From Effrenium voratum (Eukaryota > Sar > Dinophyceae > Suessiales > Symbiodiniaceae), in contig CAUJNA010001469.1 in NCBI GenBank assembly GCA_963377175.1, forward strand, positions 143,501-207,500: a stretch of DNA of 64,000 bases, in the 5' to 3' direction. Positions 46,404 to 56,084 of the stretch are shown here, in pieces. The first letter of the stretch is position 1, and each line of letters begins with the position of its first letter. A model generated the notes under the pieces. That model ran no database searches. It was not told the origin of the DNA and worked only from the letters and a program-made list of their open reading frames with translations. The translations under genes and the position numbers were made by a program.

Positions 46404-46521
46404 AGCGCGATGGTCAAGAAGAAGATCGATCCGGTGGATGGGTGTGCCTACTCCCTGGCAGAGCTGGAAGCTCACTATGCGAGGACCTACAAGAAGAAGG
46501 ACAGGGATTTCTCCTGGCGGC
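46404..46521 (+). CDS. Orphan exon-like segment (VKKKIDPVDGCAYSLAELEA)
   Basis: From the ATG at 46410 a frame with about 72 % GC3 reads MVKKKIDPVDGCAYSLAELE then HYARTYKKKDRDFSW, ending at a GTACAA donor (46522). The pattern DP-x-DG-x-x-Y ... EL ... Y ... Y resembles, from memory and unverified, a short motif recurrent in predicted dinoflagellate proteins. It sits inside a VPS10 intron but is not needed for phase, so it may be an inserted coding fragment or the first exon of another nested gene. Confidence 0.5.
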
Positions 46522-47221
46522 GTACAATGCCATTGGTTTTGCAGCTTCCCCAAGAAAGGTAGGCATAGCCTACTATAATTTTTCAAAACCCAAAGAAGAA
46601 ACTACAAGAAGCTGGGTAATTTCGTGTGCTTTTCCACACTCGGCATGACTTTTGGTTTGAAGAGCTCTTCCTTGGGACCGAACTTTTGGTGCACGCAGGC
46701 GCAAATCCATGCGGCTTGGAACAGCCAAAATCGCCGCAGTTTTTGGGACCTGTGTTTCACGTACAGTCCCTCTGCGCACTCGGATGGCTCAGGGCTCAAC
46801 CCTCCGAAGGCCCTTTTGGAGTGGCACGAACATTGGATCCCGGGCTTTGCCCACTGAGTGAGGGACAAACGAAGTCTTCGCTTCAAGTGCAGTTCCCGTT
46901 TGCAATTATCGCAGCGGCTGACAAATTAGGCGCATTAAGCGTGAGTCATTCCCAAAGCCCTAAACTCAGATGTTCAGTCTAGCCCTGGTTTTCCGTGCAA
47001 ACACAGTCGAATCTTCGTGAGTGGGGTCTGACTTGTATACTTGGAAGCAGGTGTCCACCTTCATGATTGTTGGGAAGATTGTTTCCCTCAAATCGACTTG
47101 GCGTGTGACTTTGATGCTGACTCGGGGTGTCTTTGATGGTGCCCACATGCTTAGGGACCTTTTCCAGAGAGGGTCCGACATCTCCTAGAGACATTCCAGG
47201 ACCCTCAAGCAGCCCCCCAAG

Positions 47222-47290
47222 CAGTCGGGAGCATGGCGTTGGTAGAGTGGGAGAGAAGCTGTGGAAGTCGTCCCACACCTGCCCACATCC
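47222..47290 (+). CDS. VPS10 gene exon (VGSMALVEWERSCGSRPTPA)
   Basis: Acceptor CCAAG at 47217-47221, donor GTGACT at 47291. VGSMALVEWERSCGS fits the VPS10 region after LHLHG (FSS-SAVGL-M-VG-VG). In phase with the previous exon. Similarity is weaker than for the exons before it. Confidence 0.55.
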
Positions 47291-47581
47291 GTGACTCAGA
47301 GGGGCCCCCACAGAATCAAGAAATGGGAACCCTGAGAAAGGGGCCAGGGCTGTTCAACCGCAGTGGTCATTGTCTAGTGATTCATAGTCAAGGGGATGGG
47401 AAGATGATCGCCTTTGACGGGTTTTAATGGCTGTGACGAGTGGTCACGAACAATCAACTTGAGATAATTCGGCCCTTACCATCTCCTTACTATCTAAGTT
47501 AACATATGGCCCCCTACCATGCCTCAGCATGTAAGCTCTCATGGCGTTCTGGCAAGGATATCCAGAAGTACTGGGAGACAG

Positions 47582-47620
47582 ACTGCACGCCCGCACCGAG
47601 CCGGGGTCCCAGCGAAGACC
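47582..47620 (+). CDS. Exon candidate (CTPAPSRGPSED)
   Basis: Acceptor GAGACAG at 47575-47581. CTPAPSRGPSED with about 85 % GC3; a GC donor at 47621 keeps phase with the exon at 49192, while a GT donor at 47635 does not. Joining the exons on either side directly is also in phase, so this one is tentative. Confidence 0.4.
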
Positions 47621-47781
47621 GCGTCGCGGAGGGGGTGGGGTGGGGTCGCTGGCGTTGGGGAGAAGCCCCAGTGGTGCACAGGGGGAGATTGTCAAACATA
47701 TGGCTGTTTGTTGAACCCCGGTGCCGCATTGCGCGGCCTTGTTAAAGGGGCTACCAAAATGGGCACCCATTTTTTTTTTGG

Positions 47782-48137
47782 CATCCCCCCCGCCACATTG
47801 TCAAGGTTCACAAAATCTGGCTCAGCGAACATACTACGTTCGCTTCGTGCAGCAAAAGCTGAGGAAGAGAGGTCCTCAGTTGAACTTCGTTCTCATGTGG
47901 CAAGTAATTGTGCCTCCACCAAAGCGGGGTTGGGTCTTGTCCATATCGCAGGCAAGCCAACAATACAAAACATTGAACTAGCCACAAAGCGTGATGGATT
48001 CCAAAGAGCTCGGAGAACCATGAGGAGGTATCAAACTGCAAGGGAAAGTGCGAACATCGGAACAGGAGCCGCTGTTTTTGCTTCGGTGTCAAAGGGAATC
48101 CTAAGTGACATGCTGAAACCGCCATGTCTAAAGGGGG
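47782..48137 (+). CDS. Open reading segment, possible coding relic (LRAAKAEEERSSVELRSHV)
   Basis: Part of a frame with no stop for about 280 codons. The stretch SANILRSLRAAKAEEER through FQRARRTMRRYQTARESA to GILSDMLKP looks protein-like, yet GC3 is only about 45 %, unlike the exons. It may be a decayed coding fragment or chance; the family is not recognised. Confidence 0.3.
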
Positions 48138-48261
48138 TTGGAATCCAAGTTTGCACCAGAGGCCTGTTTTTGTTTAGTCGTTTTCTACATGTTCGTCAGG
48201 ATTCTCCCAACCAAGCTGGCTATGTTTCAAGACAATTTGCCCCCAAAAATCAGCCTTCCTC

Positions 48262-48355
48262 AAATTGGTGGTTTGGAATGGTGGTTTGGTTAGGGGTGGG
48301 TTTCCATCTACCCTCTGCAAGGGCTGGTTCAATCCAAATCCAAACCACCAACCCA
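48262..48355. repeat. GGTGGTTTGG foldback
   Basis: AAATTGGTGGTTTGGAATGG on the left pairs with CCAAATCCAAACCACCAACC on the right; a relative lies at 58190-58258. Confidence 0.7.
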
Positions 48356-48696
48356 CGCCACAAAGCAGTCATAAGGTGAAGCACTGGACTGGTTCAAATC
48401 ACCGAATCATTAACCCAAGCCACAAAGCAAGGATCAGGCGAAGCATCGCTGGACCCAAGACCCCTCTCACTTCCGACTGCAGCCTTCGTCAGGCGAGGCG
48501 TCGCCCAAGGTAAAGGCGAAGGCGAAGGCCAAAGGCCTGGCATTTTTTGAGTTGGTTCCCTTGTGTTGTGGCTTTAAGGGGAAACCAGCAGGAATAAAAG
48601 CACTATTTTGGGGTCCACTAACAAAAGACACACCCACATGGGAATTTGCTTAAGTATGTATTTGTTATTCCTCCCTGTGGGTGTTGTGAAAGGCAC

Positions 48697-48772
48697 TCAA
48701 TTTCACTACTGGATATATATATATATATACATAGCTTTTCTCCGGGGTACTTGTGCAAATGGAAGGAAGCCA
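48697..48772 (+). repeat. AT-tract/GCAAATGGAGG element, copy 5
   Basis: AATTTCACTACTGG, TA tract, TTTTCTCCGGGGTACTTGTG, CAAATGG. Confidence 0.7.
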
Positions 48773-49086
48773 ACAGGGGATGGATGAATTGCAGCACCCA
48801 GATTCCAAGCTCCACCTGGGTGAAGTTTGGTGTTCTGTCAAAATGTCCTGATTTGTTTGTGGTCCATTTCGGAGGGCCGTGGAGACCTCTAAATGTCCAA
48901 CAACGACCCTCAAGTTTCCCACGGAACCCAGCGGGCAATTCTGCTCAATTTCTCACGTTCTAAGGAAACACAGAATTTTCCTCGTGGCTCTCTGACCCAA
49001 AGAAAGCTGACAGGACTGGCAGGCTCTGGCGGCAATGGATTAGAGAGCCACCCGGGGATAGTTGGGCCTGCAAGTATCCAGTAGAA

Positions 49087-49160
49087 AACGGAGTGCTTCC
49101 CTTGGGGGTTTCCCCATTATAGGCCTTCGATAGTTTCTTACCTGTAGATGTTACCATGTT
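49087..49160. repeat. CCCAGTGCTTCC-family element, left half
   Basis: GAGTGCTTCCCTTGGGGGTT, TCCCCATTATAGG, AGTTTCTTACCTGTAGATGT, TACCATG; it then runs into the pyrimidine tract of the exon at 49192. Confidence 0.65.
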
Positions 49161-49191
49161 TTTTTTCTTCTTTTTTTTCTTCTGGGGATAG

Positions 49192-49244
49192 CATGGCTGC
49201 TCACCGCGCCCACCTGGGAGAAGTTTGGCGGAATCATGACGCTG
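49192..49244 (+). CDS. Exon candidate (WLLTAPTWEKFGGIMTL)
   Basis: Excellent splice signals: a 30-base pyrimidine tract ending in GGATAG before it and a GTGAGC donor at 49245. WLLTAPTWEKFGGIMTL has 15 of 17 codons ending in G or C and is in phase. It is probably a late VPS10 strand, but no clear motif. Confidence 0.6.
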
Positions 49245-49742
49245 GTGAGCATGCAACCCAGGAACCCCCCCCTCTCTTGCATTTTCCAGTGAAGGGCGGA
49301 AAGTTTGAATGATCACCTGTTCCAACTTCAATCTGTGTGTCCTGTTGGTGTGACTTGTCAAGGGGAATTATGAGCGTGTCTTAAAATAGGGTCCCACCCC
49401 CGATTTTGGCTTCCCGATGGTTTCTGCTCTTAAACCAACTCAAAAGGCGGTTCACCTAAAAGACGTGCCGTCAGCAATGGAATGGATCACACTCGGAAAG
49501 TGTGTTTTTTTTTTATCCTTTTGCGCGGGTTCATTGCTTCCCAACCTTGAAGATCACTTTAGCGACAATCAGTTTAGACTTGTCTTGGGCAATCCACTTA
49601 AGTGACATCAATACTGCCGGCTTGACCTTTCTTTCTTATGGTCGCTGGGGTAGATGTTATTGACTCGGAGAAACGGTTGCATTTGGCTACGAGTTCAAAT
49701 GAGTCGGACACCCTCTAAACAAGGTTGGCGGACATACAAATC

Positions 49743-49882
49743 CCCATGTAGGTGTGTCTCGAAATAGGGGTGTGTCTCGAAATAGGGGTGTGTCTCGAAA
49801 TAGGGGACCCGCAACAAATTGTGGTTTCCCTTTGGCCTTGCTGTAAACAACACGTGGAAAAAGGTGCCCTCGAGAACCGACG
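49743..49882. repeat. HP1-type element with triplicated arm
   Basis: GTGTGTCTCGAAATAGGG occurs three times in tandem (18-bp period) before GACCCGCAACAAATTGTGGT and TTCCCTTTGG; right arm GGTGCCCTCGAG. Confidence 0.75.
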
Positions 49883-50480
49883 CCCTGGCAAAACCTCCCG
49901 AGCCCTGTCCCAATTTCCGACACGTGTCTGACGGTCGTTGGCTTGTTAGTGCTTGGGCCCCAAACTGCACGCTGCTGTTGCACCGTTCTGGCTCAAGGCC
50001 CCTTACTTGGGACGCTGTAGTCCAAAAGACATTGCCGATGTCCACTCACGTTGAAACATCGTAACCATTGTTCCCTGCTCAGGTGAGGCCTCGAAGCCAG
50101 CAGCGAAGGAAGGTGGGCCCTCTGCGTAGAGTGGCGGGTTCAATGGTTCTGGCGCTTTCTCTGAAGAATCGCGGAGTCTCCTCCAAATCTATGTTTGGTC
50201 TTACATAGAATAGACATGAAGCAGAAGCTAAACATGTTGCATGTTTTTGTTTTGTACCCCGGCGCGGGCCAAGAAATGAGTGTGTCTTTGTAGGGGTATC
50301 CCCTTTTGAGGTTGGTGCAAAGGGAAGTAATGTTGGAGAGTGATTAATAAAGGGCCCCCCCCCCCTCCGCCCCCCCTCCCCCCCCCCCTCAAACGAATTG
50401 GGGGGGTCAATAGCGACAACCCCAAAAACAAAATTGGGGTCAGACTGGGACCTGCCTGAGTAGTTTTCCAGTAAGTATTG

Positions 50481-50663
50481 TTTAGAATTGGTTTAGTATT
50501 GGTTTAGTATTCCTTTGAGCTGGCTCACTACGGTTTAGAATTGGTTTAGTATTGGTTTAGTATTCCTTTGAGCTGGCTCACTACGGTTTAGGATTGGTTT
50601 AGTATTAGTTCAGTATTCTTTTCAGTTGACTCACTACAGTTTAGAATTGGTTTAGTATTGGTT
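50481..50663. repeat. 53-bp tandem repeat, about 3.5 copies
   Basis: TTTAGAATTGGTTTAGTATT recurs at 50481, 50534, 50587 and 50640, an exact 53-bp period; each unit ends near GAGCTGGCTCACTAC, itself a small hairpin. Confidence 0.95.
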
Positions 50664-51780
50664 CTTCTTCTTGGCAGGCTGCCCTGGCCATTTTTTTCCA
50701 CAATTCCCCACCCTTAAACAAACTGCATTATTGCCTTTCTGTGCCACCCCCTTGAGAATTTGTCCGGGTGCATCTTCTAGTAAAGGGATTGATAAGGAAT
50801 TTGGTGGTTTGGGACAGGAAGCAATCCAGAGATTCTGGACATTTCTGGCCTCAAATGTTTCAGCCCTCAAAAATAGTCCATTCTTCTAGCTTGTCTTGGA
50901 AGGGAACATATTTTCGGGATTTCGGGCAGTTTTTTTTTCTGTAATACCTACCCTTGTTGCTTTTCAGGAGAGTGAATCATTTTGATATTTTTTTCTGTAT
51001 TCGCTCCCCCGTTATTAATCGCTATCTAACATTAAAAGGAAGTCGGCAAGCTTCCTCCAAGTCTGACCAAATCCAAATGGAATCCAAGTGATCTCAGACG
51101 ACTCGAGGCCTGAGCTGAGCATTTTCGTTGGTCGTGGGAACTGACTTGGCGGAGTACCTCAACATTGGCGAGTGAAGCTGTTTGAGTTTCCTACTCTGCC
51201 AAACCTTTCTATTGAAACACTGATCACCATACTGGGCATCTTCGACTCCTTGTCTTAGTCAGCAAAACTTGTTCAGGCTCTGTCCATGCATGGTCTCACA
51301 AAGGTCACCTTGTTTCCCGATGCTTTGGGCAAGCAAGTTGTGTTGTCCGATTCAGATCTCGCATTCCGGTAAGAAGCTGTCCCACCACGTCTAGAAGTCT
51401 CATTTCAGCTTGTGCTGTGACAAGCCTCGAGCGTTTAGCGCGTAGGTTTCGCCGCTGTCAAAACTCAGCGGAGACTGACTAAGCATGGCTGCACTCGCAT
51501 GCCAGGTGAAGGCGAGGCGAAGACCAAAGGCGCGGGCTGGGTGTCGGCTGCCGGCGGTTCCCAGCCATATCCTTCCACCTTTTAGAGGCTTCGAGGGATT
51601 TATGACTTTTAGCAAGGGACCGAGCCAATCCACCACCATTTTCATTTTGGAATCTCTATCAAGGGCCTTGGAATCTCTAAAATGCCCCCCCCCCCGCCTG
51701 CTTGGTTTTCACTTTTTATGTTGCCCCTTCCGGGTGTAAAACGCGGGGTCTGGTTCTCTCTTCGTTTCCCCCGAGGTGAG

Positions 51781-51848
51781 GAGAAACAAGCGGCGCCGGT
51801 GTTGAGGCGCACAAGATCCTGGCTGAAAAAGGCGGGGCGGCACGATCG
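51781..51848 (+). CDS. Exon candidate (EKQAAPVLRRTRSWLKKAGR)
   Basis: Pyrimidine tract at 51751-51770, AG at 51779-51780, donor GTGCGG at 51849. EKQAAPVLRRTRSWLKKAG is in phase with both neighbours; a second frame (GAGVEAHKILAEKGG) is also open. A basic, juxtamembrane-like composition, but no membrane segment is visible nearby. Confidence 0.4.
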
Positions 51849-52443
51849 GTGCGGTCGGGGCGCCGAAACCTAATTGACTCAGGTGTTCAGTGGCACCCTT
51901 TTTCCCTTTTTTTGGTGGCTGCCCCACTAAAAATGGTCTTCCCAACAAAGGGTCCCCTTTTCTTCCAGGGTCACTGAACAACTGAGTTGAACAATATTCC
52001 GGTTTTGTAAATCCCCTAAGAATTTGCACAACCCAAAGATAGACTCGCGAGCGAGCTTCATGGACGCCATTCCCAGGGTATAGCATTTTGGGTAGGACCC
52101 TATCTGTTCTTGGCGGTAATATTGTCGACTACATGTGTGGTGTGTCAAAACAAAGGAGCCCCCGAAGGAATGGGGTGCTTGTTTTTTGTTCCAGCCCAAA
52201 AGGGGTATTGGACCCGGTGTTGGCTCTGAATTGCAACAGGGATGTAACAGGGATCACCCTCCGACACGAATGGTGGACATTGATCCATGTTCGCCAAGAA
52301 GCCCCCAATCCCAATTCGCACCCCTCTCTTCCTCTTCTGCTCCGTGGGAACACGCGCAAGCAAACATGTGTTGTGGCTGGAACTTGTTCTTTCTTCCAAC
52401 ATGTTTTTGGCCAGGCGACTTGTGGAACATAGTCAGAAGATAT

Positions 52444-52536
52444 GGGTGTGTCGGTTTTTAGGGGACTCCAAATTGTTGTCCTTTTGATTTCCCTTTAGAA
52501 CCCGCAAAAGATACCCTCGAAAAAGACACACCTGTA
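52444..52536. repeat. HP1 foldback element
   Basis: GGGTGTGTCGGTTTTTAGGG ... TTGATTTCCCTTTAGAACCC ... ACCCTCGAAAAAGACACACC. Confidence 0.85.
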
Positions 52537-53015
52537 TTTGTTTGAGGTGCTTCTTCAGGCCCCCTTTTGATGTACTTGGTCGCACGAAAAAGCCCGCCGG
52601 CAAGCCAGGCGGCTCCAGGCTTGTTCAGGCAAACGGATTTGCCAAGACAAGCGGGGTCCGGGATTTTACCCAGCCAGCATCGTGCTAGGGAATCTGTTTC
52701 ATCCACAGGACAGGTTTGTTAGATTTTGCCTCTTTGTGTTTGCTCTTGCTTTTCGTGTTTCCTTTGCTTGTTTGCTGTTTGATTTTGCAAAACAGAGACA
52801 TAAACGTTCAAGGCATTTTTGGTTCCCTTTCCTTGGAGTTTGGTGGGATATTCACTTGCCGTCTAAGATTTTGTCAAAATGTCCAGTAGTCTATGATCCA
52901 TTCATGGAGTAAGTCACGGGAAGTCACTGAATTTCTGAATATCAACCGCAAGCACCTGGGGATCTCATTTGGGCACATGTGCTCCTGGAAGAACCTGGGT
53001 AATTTTGGCCCCGGT

Positions 53016-53175
53016 TTCCCTTGGTGTTCGGTGGGTTGCTTCGGACCTTCCGCTCCGAGGTCTGCGGTATTGCACTGCTGCCATGCGAGGAGCGGCGCCT
53101 GGTTTTGGGCGGGAGAACTCGGACACCACGCGGTGCAAGACCACGGGCCACATTGGTGGCGGCCACATTTGTTCA
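53016..53175 (+). other. GC-rich coding-like block, frame undecided
   Basis: A 160-base GC-rich island is open in all three plus frames (for example GRENSDTTRCKTTGHIGG, or RSEVCGIALLPCEERRLV). Third-position GC is similar in all, so it cannot be assigned. It may hold an exon between those at 51781 and 54202. Confidence 0.3.
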
Positions 53176-53894
53176 ACACTTCGTTGAAGCAGTACATCCA
53201 CGACCACAAATTGGATATGTTCAAACTATATTTGGGGCTCTCATGTGTTTTGATCTAGCCGTACCTCCCATGGGTGTGGAAACTGAGGTTTTGGTGGTTC
53301 CGTATAAAGTGACAAAGCTATCATAGGGATAGTCTGTTATTTACCGCAACCATGTGTCTTGCCCAATCCGTTCAGAGCCGAATTCAGAAAAAGCAAAACC
53401 TGGCAACGACTGGTGGTTTTTGAAGAGAGTTATAGGTGACAAAGTAGGAACCCTCCTTTTCGGATGGTTTCAGACAGAAACCAAGTGGACAACAATTTGA
53501 GATGCACTCAAGAATCTTTCCTGAGGGGTGGGGCCTGTGTTTTTCCTCTCCGCACAAACAACCAAGTCACTGTTTGAATGTGCCGTGCTGCAGATCGTTG
53601 GGGGTCTATGCTACAGTTTTCGGTTAGATGGGCGTAACCTGGAATACTACTTTTGGTTGGGGAACAAAAGCTGCGGTAGAATAGAGCCTCGAATGAACTC
53701 GTTTGAGAAAAGTTACGTTCGTCTCTCCAGAAAATCACCCAAATCTGGGGGAACGGCTTGTTAAAAAGAAGGATTGTTGGAAAACATGGGAATCGAATTC
53801 GATTCAAACCCATTCGGGGTGAATTGGTCTTTGTTTTGTTGTTAAGTTTGTTGGGGGGAAAGAGCTGAGCTAGAATAGACCCCGAAAACCAACA

Positions 53895-53990
53895 TTGGTG
53901 TCTTTGTTCGCGGAACCCCCTTTTGGTTGGTTTTAAAGGGAAACCAACGGGACCACCTCTATGTTGGGGGACCCCTAAAAAGACACCCCA
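53895..53990. repeat. HP1 foldback element
   Basis: ATTGGTGTCTTTG on the left against ACCCCTAAAAAGACACCCCA on the right, with an inner stem TTGGTTGGTTTTAAAGGGAA then ACCAA. Confidence 0.85.
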
Positions 53991-54201
53991 ATATAGAAGC
54001 TGGAGGTCAATAACAACAATTGAAGCGGACCCCATTTCTGCCAGGTTTAACCCTGGGACTCTTTGCACTTTAAAACACATATACAAATTTCACCGCTTCA
54101 AACAAACAACAAAAGATGGGAAAAACACGACAACCCATATACTCATCGACCCCAAAAAGGGTTTTTCTGTTTTCGTTGGCGAGTTCCAACGGATCAGACA
54201 G

Positions 54202-54286
54202 GGAGCCCCCGCGCCAGGAGCAGCTGGCGCCGCTGCTGGAGCAGCACGCGGCCGCGGAGAAGGCCGAGGACTTCGCCCGAGCGGAG
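54202..54286 (+). CDS. Exon candidate, helical (LAPLLEQHAAAEKAEDFARA)
   Basis: Acceptor GACAG at 54197-54201. REPPRQEQLAPLLEQHAA then AEKAEDFARAE, high GC3. The spacing of A-E-x-x-DF-x-x-A is reminiscent of a UVR-type helical hairpin but too short to call. GC donor at 54287 fits phase; a GT donor at 54322 is also available. The next intron holds the intronless gene at 54891. Confidence 0.6.
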
Positions 54287-54890
54287 GCGACTCGACTCAG
54301 ATCGCTTCGCAGCCGGAGCCGGTGGATCGATTCAGAAGGCAACGGACGAAACGGGCGAGGGAGAGCACAGAAGCATTGGGGGGGATACAGCCCAAGTAAG
54401 AAACTCATGTAGCTGTGGTGGGTAACCAGTTCCATCCCATGTACCCCATGGACAATCACGTTCAATGGCATCGGAAAGGAGCCATTCAGGGTAATTGGGG
54501 CTCTTCAGCTGCCTATTTGATGGGACTCTACGTATCCCTGGCTCCTTGGCTCCTCCAAAGTCCATAGATGCAATGACTGCCTGCAGTGTGACCCCGGACT
54601 CCTAAGATTCATGATGCAGGTCTGAGGTTCAGTTCGGGCATGGGGGTCACTCAATAACTCACACAAACACCGAGGGGAGCCAGCCTACAATTAATGGGGT
54701 CCACAGCTCACTGATGTGGGGATTTGGGGATGAAGGTAGGCAGTCCACGGGGGCTTTGCCATACATACATAGGTGTGTGTGTGTGTGTGCGTGTCAAAAT
54801 TGGCTGAGCCCCAAATCATTGGGTTCTGACAAACAGGGAATGGGACCAAAACAGCTATAAATGCGGAACCAGTCCTGACCCACGCACGCC
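54287..54890. other. Intron upstream of nested nuclease-like gene
   Basis: A GT run (54773-54790). No promoter motif recognised before the ATG at 54891. Confidence 0.45.
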
Positions 54891-56084
54891 ATGGCTTGGT
54901 GCTACACCAGAGCATGCGGTCAATATGTGGGTGTAGCAAAAACCAGTGTGCCTCACAATTTGCAGGCCTGGCGTCATGTGGCTGTCATCCGTATGTGCAA
55001 CCTGAAGTCGGGATTCCAACACGCCAAGCTCGGCGAAACTGCCGCCGCGTATGCTGGCTGTAAGCTGGCCACACTCACGCCAGCTATGCGTGGGTGTGTG
55101 CTCGAGGCTGCAGCGAGAGGATTTCTGATGAAACTTGAGCCGAATTCGATCATGTTGGACCCAGTTCCTGGTGAGAAGTGTGATGGCACAAGGCGAGCCG
55201 TCAATCAGGCAGAATATGACTGGCTTCACGACGGCCGAAGGGTTCAATGCAAATCAACTCAATTATCTTGGAATGCTGCACGCAACGGATGGCGAGCATG
55301 TTTTCGAAAGATCAAGCCAGAATTGTTGGATGAGCTTTTGCTCGTCCTTTACGTTCCAGGTCAGCTGCTATTCTTCCGGCATGACTGCAAGACTGGATTG
55401 TCCAGCAACGGGCGCGCAACAGCTGCAACAGGAAGCTTCATGTTTGTCTATGCACCACAACGAATGCAAAGTATTAGCTCTGCCAAGGCCTGCATTATTT
55501 CGAAACTGAGGAGTTCACCTTCGTGCACTTTCCTAGGTGTTTTGGATACTTGCAGTGAGCTGGTTTGCCAACTTTTGCACACAAATACCTCGTCTGAAAA
55601 GATGCGGCTTGAACAGGAAGCATTTCATTGTCACCCTTTGGGACTTGACCACCCTCCTCCTGTCCGGGGCATTCTGGTCCAGAACTTAGTGCAAGAAGTT
55701 GACTCGATACTGCATCCTGACACCTGTATCAAGGGTGCGAGAAAAGACTCGCCGCATGATTGGTGCCGCGATGAGTTGCGAGTCGAGTGCAAGCACACTC
55801 GAATGGCGTGGACCCGACGCCGCTGGGTATGTAAATTTTCTGGAATAAAGCATGCGCACTTCGACATTCTCTACTTGGCAGTAGATAGCCCAACAGGCCT
55901 GCTGGTCGTCGAGTTTCGAGGAGCTAAGTTCCTGGGGTGCACTGGCATCAGTCAAGAAGTGAACGGCAAAAGCATTGAGATCGCAGCGCCTGTAGGCAAG
56001 ATGCAATGGTCTGAGGCCGTAGATACTATGATGCAGAAGCTGGTGGCCGCAGGGAGCACGCATGTGGCAACAGTGGTGTGGTAA
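54891..56084 (+). CDS. Intronless gene: tandem PD-(D/E)XK-nuclease-like domains
   Basis: 397 residues made of two related halves. First half, core DWLHDGRRVQCKSTQLSW with Asp110, Gln119, Lys121, then FRKIKPELLDELLLVLYVPG. Second half, core DWCRDELRVECKHTRMAW with Asp290, Glu299, Lys301, then FSGIKHAHFDILYLAVDSP. The D-x8-(E/Q)-x-K spacing followed by a hydrophobic strand fits the PD-(D/E)XK nuclease fold. The second copy has the complete D/E/K set and the first has Gln for Glu, so the first may be inactive. I recall similar proteins as numerous in dinoflagellate gene sets, but could not check. No introns; same strand as the host gene; lies in the intron 54287-57447. A role in DNA metabolism or a mobile-element origin is inference only. 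Confidence 0.8.
   Translation: MAWCYTRACGQYVGVAKTSVPHNLQAWRHVAVIRMCNLKSGFQHAKLGETAAAYAGCKLATLTPAMRGCVLEAAARGFLMKLEPNSIMLDPVPGEKCDGTRRAVNQAEYDWLHDGRRVQCKSTQLSWNAARNGWRACFRKIKPELLDELLLVLYVPGQLLFFRHDCKTGLSSNGRATAATGSFMFVYAPQRMQSISSAKACIISKLRSSPSCTFLGVLDTCSELVCQLLHTNTSSEKMRLEQEAFHCHPLGLDHPPPVRGILVQNLVQEVDSILHPDTCIKGARKDSPHDWCRDELRVECKHTRMAWTRRRWVCKFSGIKHAHFDILYLAVDSPTGLLVVEFRGAKFLGCTGISQEVNGKSIEIAAPVGKMQWSEAVDTMMQKLVAAGSTHVATVVW

Larger units (their letters stand above)
43480..47221. other. Intron, repeat-rich, with orphan exon-like segment
   Basis: AT-tract elements 43591-43660 and 44728-44788, HP1-like 43825-43945, 44192-44275 and 46164-46281, minus-strand AAGTCCCC element 45495-45577, GGATGGTCA element 45585-45656, and the orphan coding segment 46404-46521. 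Confidence 0.55.
47621..49191. other. Intron
   Basis: Holds the open segment 47782-48137, a GGTGGTTTGG foldback (48262-48355), a two-copy tandem of about 58 bp (48345-48455), HP1-like 48546-48640, AT-tract element 48697-48772 and half a CCCAGTGCTTCC-family element (49087-49160). Confidence 0.5.
49245..51780. other. Intron
   Basis: HP1-type 49743-49882 (with GTGTGTCTCGAAATAGGG three times in tandem), C runs near 50355-50390, the 53-bp tandem repeat (50481-50663), and a GC-rich piece at 51485-51560 that is weakly coding-like. Confidence 0.5.
51849..54201. other. Intron
   Basis: HP1 hairpins at 52444-52536 and 53895-53990, an HP1-like piece near 51898-51958, and the undecided GC-rich block 53016-53175. 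Confidence 0.5.

Noticed and set aside
47519..48379. Whole 286-codon frame as one gene
   Set aside because: Its first part overlaps a GC-rich exon candidate in another frame and its last part lies in a foldback repeat; only the middle is protein-like.
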